Assembly (NCBI GenBank): GCA_963922205.1
Contig: CAWUHX010000014.1
Location: 990,001-1,054,000 of the forward strand
Source of the DNA: Romanomermis culicivorax
Lineage: Eukaryota; Nematoda; Enoplea; Mermithida; Mermithidae
Direction of reading: 5' to 3'
Length of the DNA stretch: 64,000 nt
The notes under the pieces were generated by a model that ran no database searches, had not been told where the DNA came from, and was given only the letters and a program-made list of their open reading frames with translations. Of the stretch, positions 36,117 through 49,500 are shown in pieces (position 1 is the stretch's first letter; each line of letters starts with the position of its first letter). The position numbers and the translations under genes are program-made.

Positions 36117-39100
36117 ATGCGTTCTTGTATAATGATTACAGCGACGATCATCGCCTTCATGGTATAATTTGCTAGAATTTCACTTTTACAATTATCATTT
36201 GATTCTGTTTCAATTTAGGCTACATTTGTCTACTCAATGCCCGTTTCTAGTGGTAAGCTCCTTTTATAAAATGCATAACTTGGGATTATTCTACTTTTTT
36301 GTGTTTATGGGGGGTCGATAGGCTCGTTTCTGTTACGCTTTTGGGCTGAAAATTCATTTCTTCTCAGTATTTTAGTTAAATTTGTGAGCAATAAAAACCC
36401 AAAGGTTTATGGATATTGTTTTCCTCGTAATTATTCTCCTCAATAACGTTCCAAAATTTTGAAATATTCAAATCTGCGGTCAAGAATTTGTTAGGAGTCA
36501 GATGCTCCCAAATGTAGCCCCATACACATGTATGTCTACATTACGACTAACTCCTGATACTCTTGAAAATGCCGCTGTATTTGGTTTATAAATAATTTCA
36601 TTGTTCCAGATGAGTACAACCACGAGGAAAATGCGGAAAAAATCGGTACCCTCGAAGAAGAATTAGAGAAAGGTCGCGAAGCGTGTAATAAGGATTTCAT
36701 TGAGAGTAAGTTTCATTAAGTTTTATCATCGATATGTGTCGGATCTACGACAAAATGTCTCCAACAAAATATCCCCAACCCCCACACAAAATGTCTCCGT
36801 ACAAAATATCCACACAAATGATCTCGAAACAAAATGTTCTCGTGCAAAATGTCTCGAACACAAAATGTCTCCATCAAAACGTCTATTTACGAAAATATTT
36901 CCAACTTATGGTCCCGGAACAGCAAAGGTATTCGTGGTCTTATTGGGGAAAAGGTTTTCGACTATCAGGAATTCAATGTATGCGGTCACTTTACATAAAA
37001 AATTATTCCGGGTGTAAACAAGCGTGTTTTCGGGATTTTTTGGTAGAGGAGTTTTCAACCGCGAGGGAATTCAACAGATGCTGTCGCTTTACACAAAAAA
37101 TATCCTGAGTGTAAACAAATGCATTTCTGCGATTTTTGGACTGAGGGGTTTTCGGCTATGTAGAATTTGATAGATGCGGTCAAATCACAAAAAAAACTAT
37201 CCTGAGTGTAAACAAATGTATTGTATTTCAAAGTTTACCGCCGTGACTGTGTTGGGCGATACTAGGGGAGTAGAAAGTATAGCCGACGATCCGAATTTGT
37301 ATAACGTGCGGTGCGATACAGTAGGCTCATTTTCCAAAAATGCCTAACAACTCTGTGAAGGCTGGCACAGAGTATTGCTTCAATTATTTGGCGCCGAGCA
37401 CCCTTCAACCTGGAATTTCATTCAAGCATTACAGAGGGACCAAAGCATCAACCAAATGAAAATTGAACAGTATGTTGCTGGTTAGCGACCACAAGCGAAA
37501 GTATCGAGTGCAGAACGAATTGCTTCTTATTTTTGATCGTTTTGATCATGCATGGCTCGATGCAGGACAAAATGATGCAGTCACGATTATCTAAGAGACT
37601 TATCCCACAATTATAACTTTTAAATATATTTGAATATTTTTAACAAATGTAAGCAGAATGTAGAATGACCATATCTGTTGAATTCAGAATGATCAAGAAC
37701 CCTCAGCCCAAAAATCGCAGAAATGCATTTGCTTACATTAAGGATAATTTGTGTGTAGAGTGACCACATCAGTTGATTTCCCTGGGATTGAAAACTCGTC
37801 CCACCAAAAAATTCCGAAAATCCGTTTGTTTACACCCCAGATATTTTTTGTAAAGTGATCACATCCATTGAATTCCCCACAGTCGAAAACCCCTTCTAAT
37901 CCATTCTGCCTAAAAATCACGAAAATATGCTTGTTCACTTCCGGATTTATTTTTTTGTGTAAAGTGACCACATCCATTGAATTCCACGCGGTCGAAAACT
38001 CCTTCCACCAAAAAATCACAAAAATGCGCTTGTTTACACCCCAGATAATTTTTTGTGTAAAGTATTGCGTTCATTGAATTCCCCGTGATCGAGGCTCCTT
38101 TCACCAAAAAATCACGAAATCTGCTATATAGTCAGCCTATAAATATATTGTGTAGTGCTAAAAAACGATTAGCCTAGAAAAGCTGTCAGTTACAATCCAA
38201 TCCAACTATATGCTGCTTTGAAAAAAGTCTAAAATTGTTGGTCAGAATTGTCTATTATTTTACTGTTCAATGTCCGCTGCAGATGAAATTCAAGAATTCG
38301 ACAGTTTTGAGAGCTCTATAGTCTGTTTTTTACAAAATGCCACTAAAATGAAAAATTACACAAATATTTGGTGACTTATAAATCGCCTACATGAAGCTTT
38401 TCCAACAAATTTTTTCAGTGAAAAAATTTCTAAGTTCCAGTCAAGTGTCGTCACAAAATTTTGGTTCCATATGACACACGGCTTGGCAGAAAATGCTGAA
38501 AATATAAAATAGTACTTGCTTTCCGGATTCATTATTTGTGAAAAACAGACTATAGTTAACGAACTGCAGTGCTCTATGGTGGTTGCCTACCACAACCAGA
38601 AATTACTTTAGTGCCCTGTTAATTGTTTTTTGGGTTAATTTTGTGCACGGCTTATTGGAGGACATATCTATTCAAGGGAGCCATTTATTGAAATTTCGCA
38701 CTTGAACATGTCTCATTTTAATTACATCTTGTTTCCTAATTTTCTCATGAAATTTAAATAAATAGCGTTTCATCGTAAAACCAGCACATATTGTTTGTAC
38801 GAATACAAATCCAACAAATTTTAGTACATTTCTTTCAAGACCATAATCATCGAATACAATTTGCGGAATCAACTTTTCTGACTGCATGAGCCTATTCCCT
38901 TTAAGTAATAAACATCTGCCATCATAGCACAATAATTTTCTTAGAAACACGTCATCATCTTCTGATTCAATTTACATAAGATAGATCTGAATTTTGTAAA
39001 CTGCAAACCATTTATTCAAGGCACGTTTTTCAATCTTTTATGCAGTGAAAGGTGTGCTGTTTATTAGACGACGCCATTTATTTGAGGGCGGCCTTAAAAA

Positions 39101-40486
39101 ATGATGTGCTTCAAGTTGGAGATCTACAGATGAATCAGATACATAGATTTTTATATTGAGAGAAGTCTTTTTTGAAGTTGATAAAAAAATTGTTTACTAT
39201 TTCAAAATTAAACAAAAAAAATTTCACTTGCAATACTAAAGGCTCGAAATTGGCACCACATATTTGTAATCTTAACTCTCACAAGGTAGCTTACCTAATT
39301 TCGATGCTGCTCAAACATCAATAAAAAAAATATTCAGACTTCAAATGATTCGTGAAATAATGCATGGATAAAATGTTTTTCGAATCAGTGGGTTTCAGTG
39401 AAGTACATTAACTACAAGTTGTAAATGAACTTTAGGGGATCAAACATCATTGCAATGTCTGCAGAGATTCTCAAATGAAAGATACAGTACAGGGGGCCAA
39501 TAATTCAGGCAGTTGTGGATGTTGGATGAGACTGACCTTTGGGTGAATACAAAGGTAGTTGCAACAGTTCAACCACACCCTAACAAAACCAAGGACGACT
39601 CACAACTCTCTCCGGACTCGCAGATACCTTAGCAAAAATCTTCACGGACGACAACCTTGACGTCTGCAATAGAAATTTCTACCCCAGTTCCTACTCTTAT
39701 AATCTCCTGAGATCTTTCCGCCATGCACACAAAACAAAACAATTTACCATGGTGAGTTTTTATTGTGAATCGACAAAACAATGAACAAAAATATTATATA
39801 GTGAAACACAGTCAGAACGGACATTCAATCCCTCAAAAAACAATAATAAATGTTTCAAAAAACAAGCAGACTGTGGCCATGACGTGTTTTGTAAGTTATC
39901 ATTATGCCGTAAGTTGAACACGTGCACCTACAGTAACCCTAACAAATGTAAATTCTGTTGAGAACTCGTGGGTATAAAAAAGAATTCTTTCAGTGATATT
40001 AATGAAAATATCTGCGGATGCTGTCACATTAGCAAGCATTGCTATTACCCTTAAAATATAATTTGAGCTTTTTTTACATGGACACGGGTCAGTGTATTAT
40101 TATTGTGAATTTTCAATTTATAATCCTTTCAAGTTTTCTCGAGGTGAAATATGAAGGCTTATTTTTCCAAATTTTCCGGATTTATCACCTTCGTCGGCTA
40201 ATATTATGAATGCAACCGTCTAATTTTAGTCAAGGCCAATCCGTCGATTACAACTATGCAAAAAATTTACCGTGATTACGAGCCAGAAGTCGTCTCCAAG
40301 AATTATGCGAAATTGTTCAAGAATCATATTCGCTTTTGCAAGGAAGTGTTTGGCTCAAGTAATATTGCTATTAGCAATACCAAAATTTAACATTTTACCT
40401 GAATTTTTTTTATTGCAGCTGAACCAGCTCCAGAAGAAAAACACCTGGACTCAATAAAAGACAGCCTAAAAGTGATCACTTTGTAG
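36117..40486 (+). CDS. Small secreted protein of unknown family, 123 aa, five exons (paralogue II)
   Basis: Exons 36117-36161, 36219-36252, 36610-36705, 40230-40358 and 40419-40486 have the same lengths and phases as paralogue I and an intact frame. The signal peptide is unchanged. Exons 1-3 differ by one residue (Val to Ala before the first mature Cys). Exon 4 differs by seven of 43 residues (for example IYHDFN to IYRDYE) and exon 5 by three. Both mature cysteines are kept. AATAAA at 40526. In exon 5 most changes are silent while intron 4 has diverged heavily, which indicates selection for a working protein. Family and function are unknown to me. Confidence 0.8.
36748..38110. repeat. Intron 3 minisatellite and inverted 95-bp arrays (unit II)
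   Basis: Minisatellite 36748-36885, forward units to about 37215, reverse units about 37655-38110. It matches 23136-24528 with small deletions. Confidence 0.6.
39505..39990 (+). repeat. Dispersed repeat family A (unit II member)
   Basis: Orthologous to 25925-26370, so the insertion predates the segmental duplication. Confidence 0.6.
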
Positions 40487-40931
40487 ACTAAGTATTTCTA
40501 TAACCTGTAACTTTTTTGTTACATTAATAAAAACCCTTTTGTTATTTTTGATCTTGAAATGATGAAACGACTACGAGAATTAATTGGTAAGAATGATTAT
40601 ACATCTCACGCTAAAATTTTTTTTAGTTCCACTCCTGACAGCTACAGTCAACGTTAGAACCTCATTCTTTGTATGAACATCTTCCTGCTTACTTAGGCTC
40701 ATCTGCAAAAAAACAAACAATATCTGATAATTCTTGGCACATATATAATCGTGATGAAAGTTGAGGATATAATCTATTCGGTATAACATCTCTTGAACAT
40801 CAGAATAGTCTTCAAAAATCTAGCTTGTTCCAAAATTTGAAGACTTCAAGAGTCTAAGATTCTTGGGAATAAGAGATAGCTACTATTCAAAATCGATTGG
40901 GAGGAACTGATCACAATGGTCACAGACTTAG

Positions 40932-41526
40932 CCTTAACGTCCTGTTTCGGGTCGAATTGACCCAAAATCCTTTTCCTGTTTTTTTTGAGTACTTCTGTCT
41001 ATGAAAATTGTTCTTTATTTACTCTAACGATTATAATCATATTTGTAGTTCTGGAGAGAGCGGGAATTTAGAAGGGAAGCCCGAATATATGAATATTTTT
41101 TTCACTATCCATAATTTTTGCCCAGTAGAAAATCATCCGAAATGCAAAAAAGCAAAAAAAAGTTAGTTTTTCAAAAATTCTCAAAAATACATCATGCTAC
41201 ATAATTCGATGCGATGAAAAATATTCTGATGGAAAATTGATGCGCTTTTCGACTGCATTAGCCGAATCCCTGGTAAAATCTATTTTGGCGCGAAAAATAT
41301 AAAAAAACTGAAAAAGCCAGAAGAAAAATTTTGTGCTGGGAGAAAATTTTTTGTTTTTCGACGTTGACTACAGTAATCTAAACACAATATTTAATTTTTT
41401 TGAAGCGCAATACCTTGCGAAACGAATACAACAAATGACATAGTTTTTTATCGTGAATTGAATGAGTACGCTGCATTTATTGATACTATATAGTTTTAAT
41501 ACGCTGTATATGCAGGATGTTAAGGG
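40932..41526. mobile_element. 595-bp piggyBac-type nonautonomous element
   Basis: The right end reads CAGGATGTTAAGGG followed by TTAA, and the left end reads TTAG then CCTTAACGTCCTG. These are inverted repeats of the type CCCTTAACATCCTG flanked by TTAA, the piggyBac target (the left TTAA is mutated by one base). Unit I shows the empty site CTCATTAACGTTGCTCAG near 27330. The interior is AT-rich and noncoding. Confidence 0.75.
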
Positions 41527-43553
41527 TTAACGTTGCTCAGAAATGGAATCCCTTCTTATTTAAGAACCGATGAAAAGCACCCGCAATATTAAGTCTGATG
41601 GCAGTAGATGTCATACATAGCTACGCCATGATCTACAAATGTCAACCCAGAAGACTCCTCTCGAAATCAACACAAAGATTCGAAATCAACACAAAGAAAC
41701 AAATCCCAAGCCTGATATGTCCATCCTGACCAGAGTTCAACAAAAATAGCCGCGTTTGGAACTTATGGAGTTGGGGAAACATCATCCCTACATGTTAGGG
41801 TAATGTTGAGTACTATAGATGGGTCTGAATGCTGGTCTGAGGAAGATGACTACAATGCTTAAACACACACCTAACAGCAATACGATCTCCAACTAAACTC
41901 GCAGAAGCTTAACCTGAAAATTTCCAAAACCTAGCGCAGACCGTGACGTCAGCAACGTATTCCGTACGCATGCCTGCACTCTTTAAATCTTACCAATTCC
42001 CGCCACTACCCAGACAGAACAAAACTTGTTACCATGTCAGTCATATGAGCAGGTTGCTCATACAATATGAGGATCAAAACCTTTTTTTCACACCCTTTTT
42101 GTATTGCAGCTTAATGTTGTAGTTCTTTAGAGGCTTTCGACTGGCGGTTGTTTTTATCTTTTTCTTGCCTTACGTGTTTTGTCATAATTATATGCAAATA
42201 TTTTTACCTGTTCCCAAACTTTGCATTGAACTAGCAGTGGTCGTTTTCTTGCTCTTTCACTGTCAGGTGACTCTTTGGCCACTCGCCACAATTGCAGTAG
42301 TATTGTGTATATATATGTCAGGTTGTTTGTATAGTGTTTGTTGCAAATAGATCACAGGTTACTGTAGCAGGAAAGGCGCGATCACACGCTCGCTTACTGA
42401 GGGTTGTTTGAAACGAAAAAATTACGTGTTGTAACAACGGATTGAGTTCAAAATGTGGAGCAACAGTTTTAGAGTACAGTAAAGAGTACAGTAAAACTCA
42501 AAACTCAAGAAGATGGAAAAAACTAAGTGGAGCGTGTCAGACTTAGGTTGTTTCTTTTAGTTGAACCAGGAAGATATTCAATAAACAAGTTGATATCAGC
42601 TGGGATGGACGTTTTTACATTTCCAAAAACCTAAAAGACGATTGGACCGATTTGAGGTTTCTAATACATTGAAAAAGAGAATATGCAAAACAAACACAAT
42701 AGTTTTACAGATGAAATATAAGACGACAAAATATGCTAAGTGTTAATGATATAAAAGAAATAGAAAAAATTTGAAAGACATAAAGTCTGGGCGGAAGGAT
42801 GGGCACAGGAAATGGAAACAAATGAGAAATGAACAAGAAATGTGATTTATATTTGCAAAAAGATACACATAAACTATCATGAAAAGTAGTCGCATGACCC
42901 AATGAATGTTGTTAAGTATGGGTGGAGACGGTTAGAGAGAATAGTGGAGAAAAGAAGTTGGACGATGATGATTAAGGAAGAGATAGAATGAAAAAAGCAG
43001 AAAGTTTATGGAAATATCCCTTCTCCATCGAATTTAAAGGACCCTCAAGGGGTACCAGTGTTAAGGCAATATCTTTTTCGTTGCTCGACAGTGTCTAGGG
43101 TTCGTGCCCATGACCTTGCAAATAATTTTAACATCCTGCAATCAAGTGAGTTAACAGATCAATGGGAGAAGGTGCTGACATTACTGCAACACCCCGGGTT
43201 TAAGCTCCAGCAGAGCCTAGGTTTTACTGAGAGTGACAGGCAATTGGAAAAGGTTGCCTAAAATTGAGAAAAAATTGAGATTCTCTCTGTCATTCTGTCA
43301 TTATTGTAGGGGTTCCTGAGATAAACTCCAAAACATTTTGAACTACTATATTCGTTTTTGAAAACTCGGTATAATATGTCCTCTTTTCTCGTTCTACTTG
43401 CTGTGGATTATCCACTGTTTTGGAATACGCAGCTGTATTGCATATTTATGCAAATTCTCCGGTAGACAGCATTCCAGAAAGCTTTAAAATATTATATTTT
43501 CCATATTTGTTGTATAGAAGATATTTACCATCGGAAAATTTCAAAGTATCACT

Positions 43554-46500
43554 ATGCTAACATCTTTTCGGATATGGCAGATTGGTTCAGTATGTGGTAA
43601 GCAAATTTATAGGTGTTTAATTTTTGGATTAGACCAAGTTCAAGAAAGTTTGTCCTATCAGAACGCTAGACTTATGAAAAATTGCTGCTGCAAAAAATAT
43701 CCGAATTTACAACACACGACATTGTTCTCACAGGCTTGATAATGAAATACGCCGAAGCATTGACAGACATTCCATGCATGAACGCCACAGTCCCACAGAA
43801 GTTAACCTGCTTAAAGGGTATGTCTTTTGCTTCAGTATCAAATTGATAGAGAATGAGAACATTAGAGATGAAGAAGCAGTATAAAAATAATGTCAACATT
43901 TTAGAACATATGGAAGATCAGTTGAATGTTGCGTTCTTTGTACAAGCCAAATATGGTAAGAACTGCTACATCGAACTATGTTAATTCAGACATCTACTGG
44001 CTTTCAAATACTCGTTTCTCAATAGGTTTAATCGCATTAGAAAGTGTAAATCATGGACATGAATGAGTCTCTGACGGGCCGATCTCACAAAGTCCAAGAA
44101 AATTTTGTTACTGAACTGAATTTGTCAGTGAAACTTTGCGACTCGCTGAGGAGATTTCCCGGGCCTCATCCGTCTATAAATAGAATTTAATTAGAAATAC
44201 ACTACTCAGCTGTAATTTAATAGCTTAATTCAAACGTGAACTAACAAAATTTCTTTATCCTTTTATATTTTCAATTCTTTTTATACGACTACCATCAGAC
44301 CTGTAGCCAGGAATTTTTTCGGGAAGGGGAACATTTTTTCACCCGATTTACTGTAAAATTGGAATTTCTGACTGAGCTTTTACTTGAAGATAAAAAAATA
44401 AGAAACTTTGCTTTTTCTGAAACTTGAAAAAATTTTGGGGGCTATCGTCCCCCAACCCCTTACCTGTCTGCAGGCATGACCACCATACATAAAAAAGGCC
44501 AAAAAATTCCATAATTTCTGATGAAAACTTTCTATACCTGCATATCCGCTTTACATATCTGCTGATTAGATGTTGTGTGGATGGCGGATACGCATCTGCT
44601 CACCTTTCTGAAATCCGCCTTTTAAACCTGCATATCCGCCAAAAAAGTTGCCAACTATAGCAACACATCTGAAAAATTCAGAAAATATATCTGTAATCTG
44701 CAAAACATATCCACCTTTTGGACCTGGCGAGGGCGGATTCCGTCATTTTTTCATCCGCCGGTTGGACATCAATATCCCCTCGGAAAATGGAGAATCTGCC
44801 TTTTTCATCTGCCGATTAGACAGCGGATATGTGGATATGCATCTGCCAAATATATCCGCATCCGCCGATTAGACCATGTCCGCTTTCCGCATCTGCATGT
44901 GAATTCTGCCGATCAGTGATACCCCCCCTTAAAATATCTGATTCTGGAACTTCTCTTTTTGGTTTAACATGCACAAAAATATGATATATAGGCTTTCTGA
45001 GATCCAGACATCATTTCGAATGATCGAAAAAAAGCTGCGAATCTCTGTGAAACTCTTACCCATTTTATTTTCCAGATGTCGTACTGCTGGAGGACGAATT
45101 TGTAAGTTTTGTCATGGGAAGAAAACAAAGCAACATTGACAATAAAATTTAGCAGAATCAGGCTCTATTGAACTGTTATCACGATTTATGTACAATAATG
45201 ACAAATCTGTAATGACACTTTTTTGGAAAATCCTTTTCTTTACTGCTCTCTGTTCTATTGGATCCTATTCAGCTGCATAACATAATCACCATTACTGATA
45301 TTGAAGAGCTTTCTGGGTGGCTCATGAGCTGACCCACCAATTGTTATTATTGGGATAGGTGTGATCATCCCGACCACGGCTCAATGTAAATGGCGAGTTT
45401 AAAATTGGTGGATTGTGTATGTAAATTGATTAAAACGGTAGAATGCGTATGTGAGTATACGACATCGCCCCCAACTCACAGCAACAGGGCCCCTGGTAGG
45501 GTCACCAGTGTTGAAGGGCTTCCTGGGTGGCACTGGAGCTGTCTCATTATTGACCAATCTCAGGGTATATTGTGACCTGTTCGAAGACAATTCGAACACC
45601 CCCAGCAACTTTTCCCCTACAATTCGTCCCCAGTAATTCGCCCCTGATAATTTTCCCCTGGTTACCTAGGTTTTAGATTTGAAATCAACTCTATGCTATG
45701 TTATGTGGTATTTTTCTGAAAACTTCCCCATCAGGAACCATTATTTTTTTTGAAGCATAAAATAGACGGAAAGATGATTTTTAACTTTGCCCACTCCTCT
45801 TTTTTCCTTTTATGTTTTTTTCACATCGTTTTCCTTTTTTCTTCTTTCGGGTTCCATACATATTTTCCTTTCCAAGCTTCATTTCTTGTAGTCTTTCGCC
45901 GGGATTTATGGGAAGCAATTAAAAGTTTAACAAAGTATAGAATTGTTCTACATGTGACTCTATCGTGTTCTTTATCATCTTTTTAATGACAACTTCGCAG
46001 TATATGGAACGCAAAGAAGAAATAAAGAAGATAGAACAGAAGAAAAATATAAAAAAGAAGAAAACGAAAATGACTAAAAAAACAAAAGGAATATAGAAGA
46101 AGAAACTAAACAAGAAAGTAGAAAGAGAAAAAAAGGAATACAAGGAAGAAGAATGAACAAAAAAGGGACAAAAAAATAGAAAACAATTCCAGATAGAAGA
46201 ACATAAATGACTCGGAATTCCGCTTATGATATTCGTGTTAGACACGGAGGGGGGCTAATTACTCTGGACGAACCACGGGGGCGAATTGTGCGGGGGGGCG
46301 GCATTGCTCAGGCGCGAATTGTCCGAGGGCAAACTGTTGTGGGCGCGAATTACTGGGGACAAATTGTCTGAATCCCGCTGTGACAATTCCAACCAGGGCC
46401 AAAACAGGGTCAGGTTCAGGATCAATGGACAGAATAAAACATGAATCCTATTGGTGGAATGTCTATGGAAGCATAAAACAATGGTCAGATAGCCATGGCT

Positions 46501-49500
46501 CAAATCGCTCACAACTGCGGACTGTTTACCATCTGCAGCATAACAAGACCATTAAGTCATATGAAATTCAATAGAAGTGCTGAAAATGAATTAAAAATGG
46601 AGGCAATTGGTTTTTCGTTGCATCATTGAAAAATCGAATTCTTAGTCAATAGGGTCTTTCATATTTTGGACAGTTCAATTTTTAAGGGCCGAGCACTGAT
46701 TTCAAGAGTATGGCCATTCGGTGTTGTGCCCGTATGCCTGGAAAAACTTGGCAAGAACCAATTTTTGCTGACATGATCATGCTGTCATCATTTTTTCTTT
46801 CATGCAGATCCACAAATGAAAGAGCAGCTACGCCAGGCAATGCGCTCAATCCAGCGTTACGTGCCTTGTATTCACTTTAAAGAAGTGCATAAATGGACTC
46901 TCTACCCGAAAATTATGGCATCGACTCCTGAGTGGTAATTTTTAAATCTAGAATTCTACATTAACACTCATGAAATTAATGAACGTTACTATGAGTAGTT
47001 AAAGCATCCACCACAACTCAAACTGTTGAATAGGACAACCATCACTTTTAAATGGCCCGATCAGCTCAGTTGGTAACATGCTTTGGACAGAAGGGGCAGA
47101 GTCCTGTGTTCGATCCCCAGACAACACATAACTTTTCCGCAGTCATTACTACAAGGGAACGTGTTTCCCAAAACATGGTATGTCCTTCCAGTTTGATAGT
47201 AAGGTTATGTTGTGAATGCCCAAAATAGCCAACACACCTCGAAATATTGCACATGATTCGAATCACTTTCCCAAGAATTGGTTGGCTTATTTGGTTAGAC
47301 CATGAAGACAGACTGCAAGACCTCCGATTCAGGGCGTAGATTGCACATAGTTTTTCTGAAATCATTTTCGCACGGTAACATGCTTCGCTTCCCGACATGT
47401 GGTGTCTTCCTGATTCAATGACAGAGGAATGTTGTTAGTGGCCAAAGCATCCACTACATTTTGTAACTGTTGCATATCATTAGCATAACATTTCTGTGAT
47501 TATGATTGGTTTTGCAATATTCTCCTATAAGATTTTCGTATTCCTTCAAAATTAAGTGTTGTGAATGATGACAATATGTAAAACCAACATTGTCTTCAAG
47601 AAGGAGCAAAGGTTCAAGTGGATAATTTTTAATTTTTTATTAATGAACTTGGAATGAGTGACCATTCAGCGACAGTCATTTACACGTGTCTAATATTTTG
47701 TGTTGATTGCATTTCACCAAACAAATATTAAGTCGCCAAAAGAATGTTTAACCGTAGACATGCATGAAAATTGTACTGCCATGAACAATTGCTGCGATGC
47801 AGTGAAGTTAGCTGTTTTTGGTATTTTATCATATTATTACGAAATAATTAAATCTGCAGATCCTGTATGCTCATCAAGAGACTTAGGCTTGTTTTAAATC
47901 ATAAAAACAGCTCTCATTCAACTGATCAAATTTAATTCTATGTTTTTCCAACGATTTTCCAATGTGCGATTTTAATAATCTCTATCATTGATTTAGGCCA
48001 AACTATTTTTCCTAGTTTTACCGGATGCATCATTTTAGGTGCATCAATGAGCATGGCGAAACCAATCTGGATTGCATCAAGCCAACTTCCGTTGTACGGC
48101 AACTAGTGTGAGGATGATTTTAGTAGATGATTAGCTAAATCTGTACTGAAAATAGAAAAATGTAAAGAAGGACCGGTGATTGAGGACAAAAATTGGGTTC
48201 CGTCCGAAGGATGTATCAAAATGAAATTCTGCTTCGAAACATAACTTACGTATGACTAGAAACACGTCACAAAAGAATGCAAGTTGCTTGGTTTTGACAG
48301 GGGAGTATCATACCTGTAAGAGGTCCGACCAGTTGGGGGGGGGGGGATAAATCCGAAATTTTGGGGGAGGAGGTCAAAAAAAGTCGAAATTTCTCCCAAA
48401 AAAGGCCAAAAACATACACTTTTCTGCCCATTTTTTCTAATTTTTTCCAAACTGGGGGGGGGGGTGGGTTGTTGGTTGGGTATATGGTTGGCCAAGTTGG
48501 GGGGGGGGGTCCACCAAGCCCCCCAATTACAGGTATGGGGAGTATGTAACACTAATTTGCATGGAATATGAGAAAGACCGCTTGATTTTTTCGTCATAAC
48601 AGGAAAGATGAGTGCAAAATTTGAAAAACAATGTCTATGATGGACACAGAATTCGTTTTTGTGGCACATTTGTGTGTCTGAAGAAAAAACCTAAGCGTAA
48701 GGGGTCATTTATACTTGCCTTTTTCGAGGGGATGAAACGTATCGCCAACAGCTTACGTTCAGCCTGTAAATCCACATTCGGTTGGGACGAATAACAGCAA
48801 TCTTTTGGAAAATGACCAATGGTAACCTCCAACCGAACAGAACGAAAATTTTCCTGTTGTTTGGTTATGTTCCATCAATTGCATTCCGTTCTGTTCTCTT
48901 CCATCGGAAAAGGCTAGTATAAGTGACCTTTAAGCCTAATCCTAAGCCTGGCTTAACCTTGGCTTAGGCCTAAGTCCTATTCAGAAGTGAAATCATTGAC
49001 TGTTGCTGATGTTGTATTTCCAAGGGTGGTCAGGGTTTTAGGAGAAGAGGCAGGAGTGGGATTCCAGGGTTCGTCCTTAATGCACATGTTTCCAACACCC
49101 ACCCTTACCCGATTAATTACTCAATTAATGTACTTAAACCCAACAATCAATTAACCCACACATCAAGAAAACTAAGTTCCTTACTCTGTCTCCCAATTGA
49201 GTATAAATAATAAAGGAGAGTCTTCTCGGATTTTATCTAACACGAAAGAAACTTACTCATACAAATTTTGAATGAGCGAGAATATAATCACTCCCTGGTG
49301 CTAGGAAGAATACACCAAAATGCTGGCCACACAGGGAGGCGAGTTAATACGTGTAATATATAACAATACTAATAACAACAAAAATAAAGTGAGCCCAAAT
49401 GCACGCATAGTGATATGCGCTACAGTAAGACGTTTCTCGATGGTCTGTGTCGCTTGCTCCACTTTGTACCTGCCAGCCTCTTTCGGGAATCAACAAAGAA

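Larger units (their letters stand above)
34201..43437 (+). repeat. Segmental duplication, unit II
   Basis: Homologue of 20204-29868. It lacks the 373-bp MITE and the 28130-28800 block. It gains a piggyBac-type element (40932-41526) and a partial family A insertion (41828-41990). Its left flank is unrelated to the Polinton polymerase that precedes unit I. Confidence 0.85.

Noticed and set aside
43518-43596. Diverged copy of exon 4 of the secreted-protein gene (KYHYANIF versus KYAKLFKN)
   Set aside because: Similarity is short and the phase fits the start of the astacin-like model (ATG 43554) better.
47054-47125. tRNA gene
   Set aside because: A and B boxes are present but the arms do not pair well and a long body follows, so a tRNA-derived SINE fits better.
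48256-48669. 137-codon minus-strand frame rich in Pro
   Set aside because: Pro runs are the complement of the G runs in the hAT MITE.
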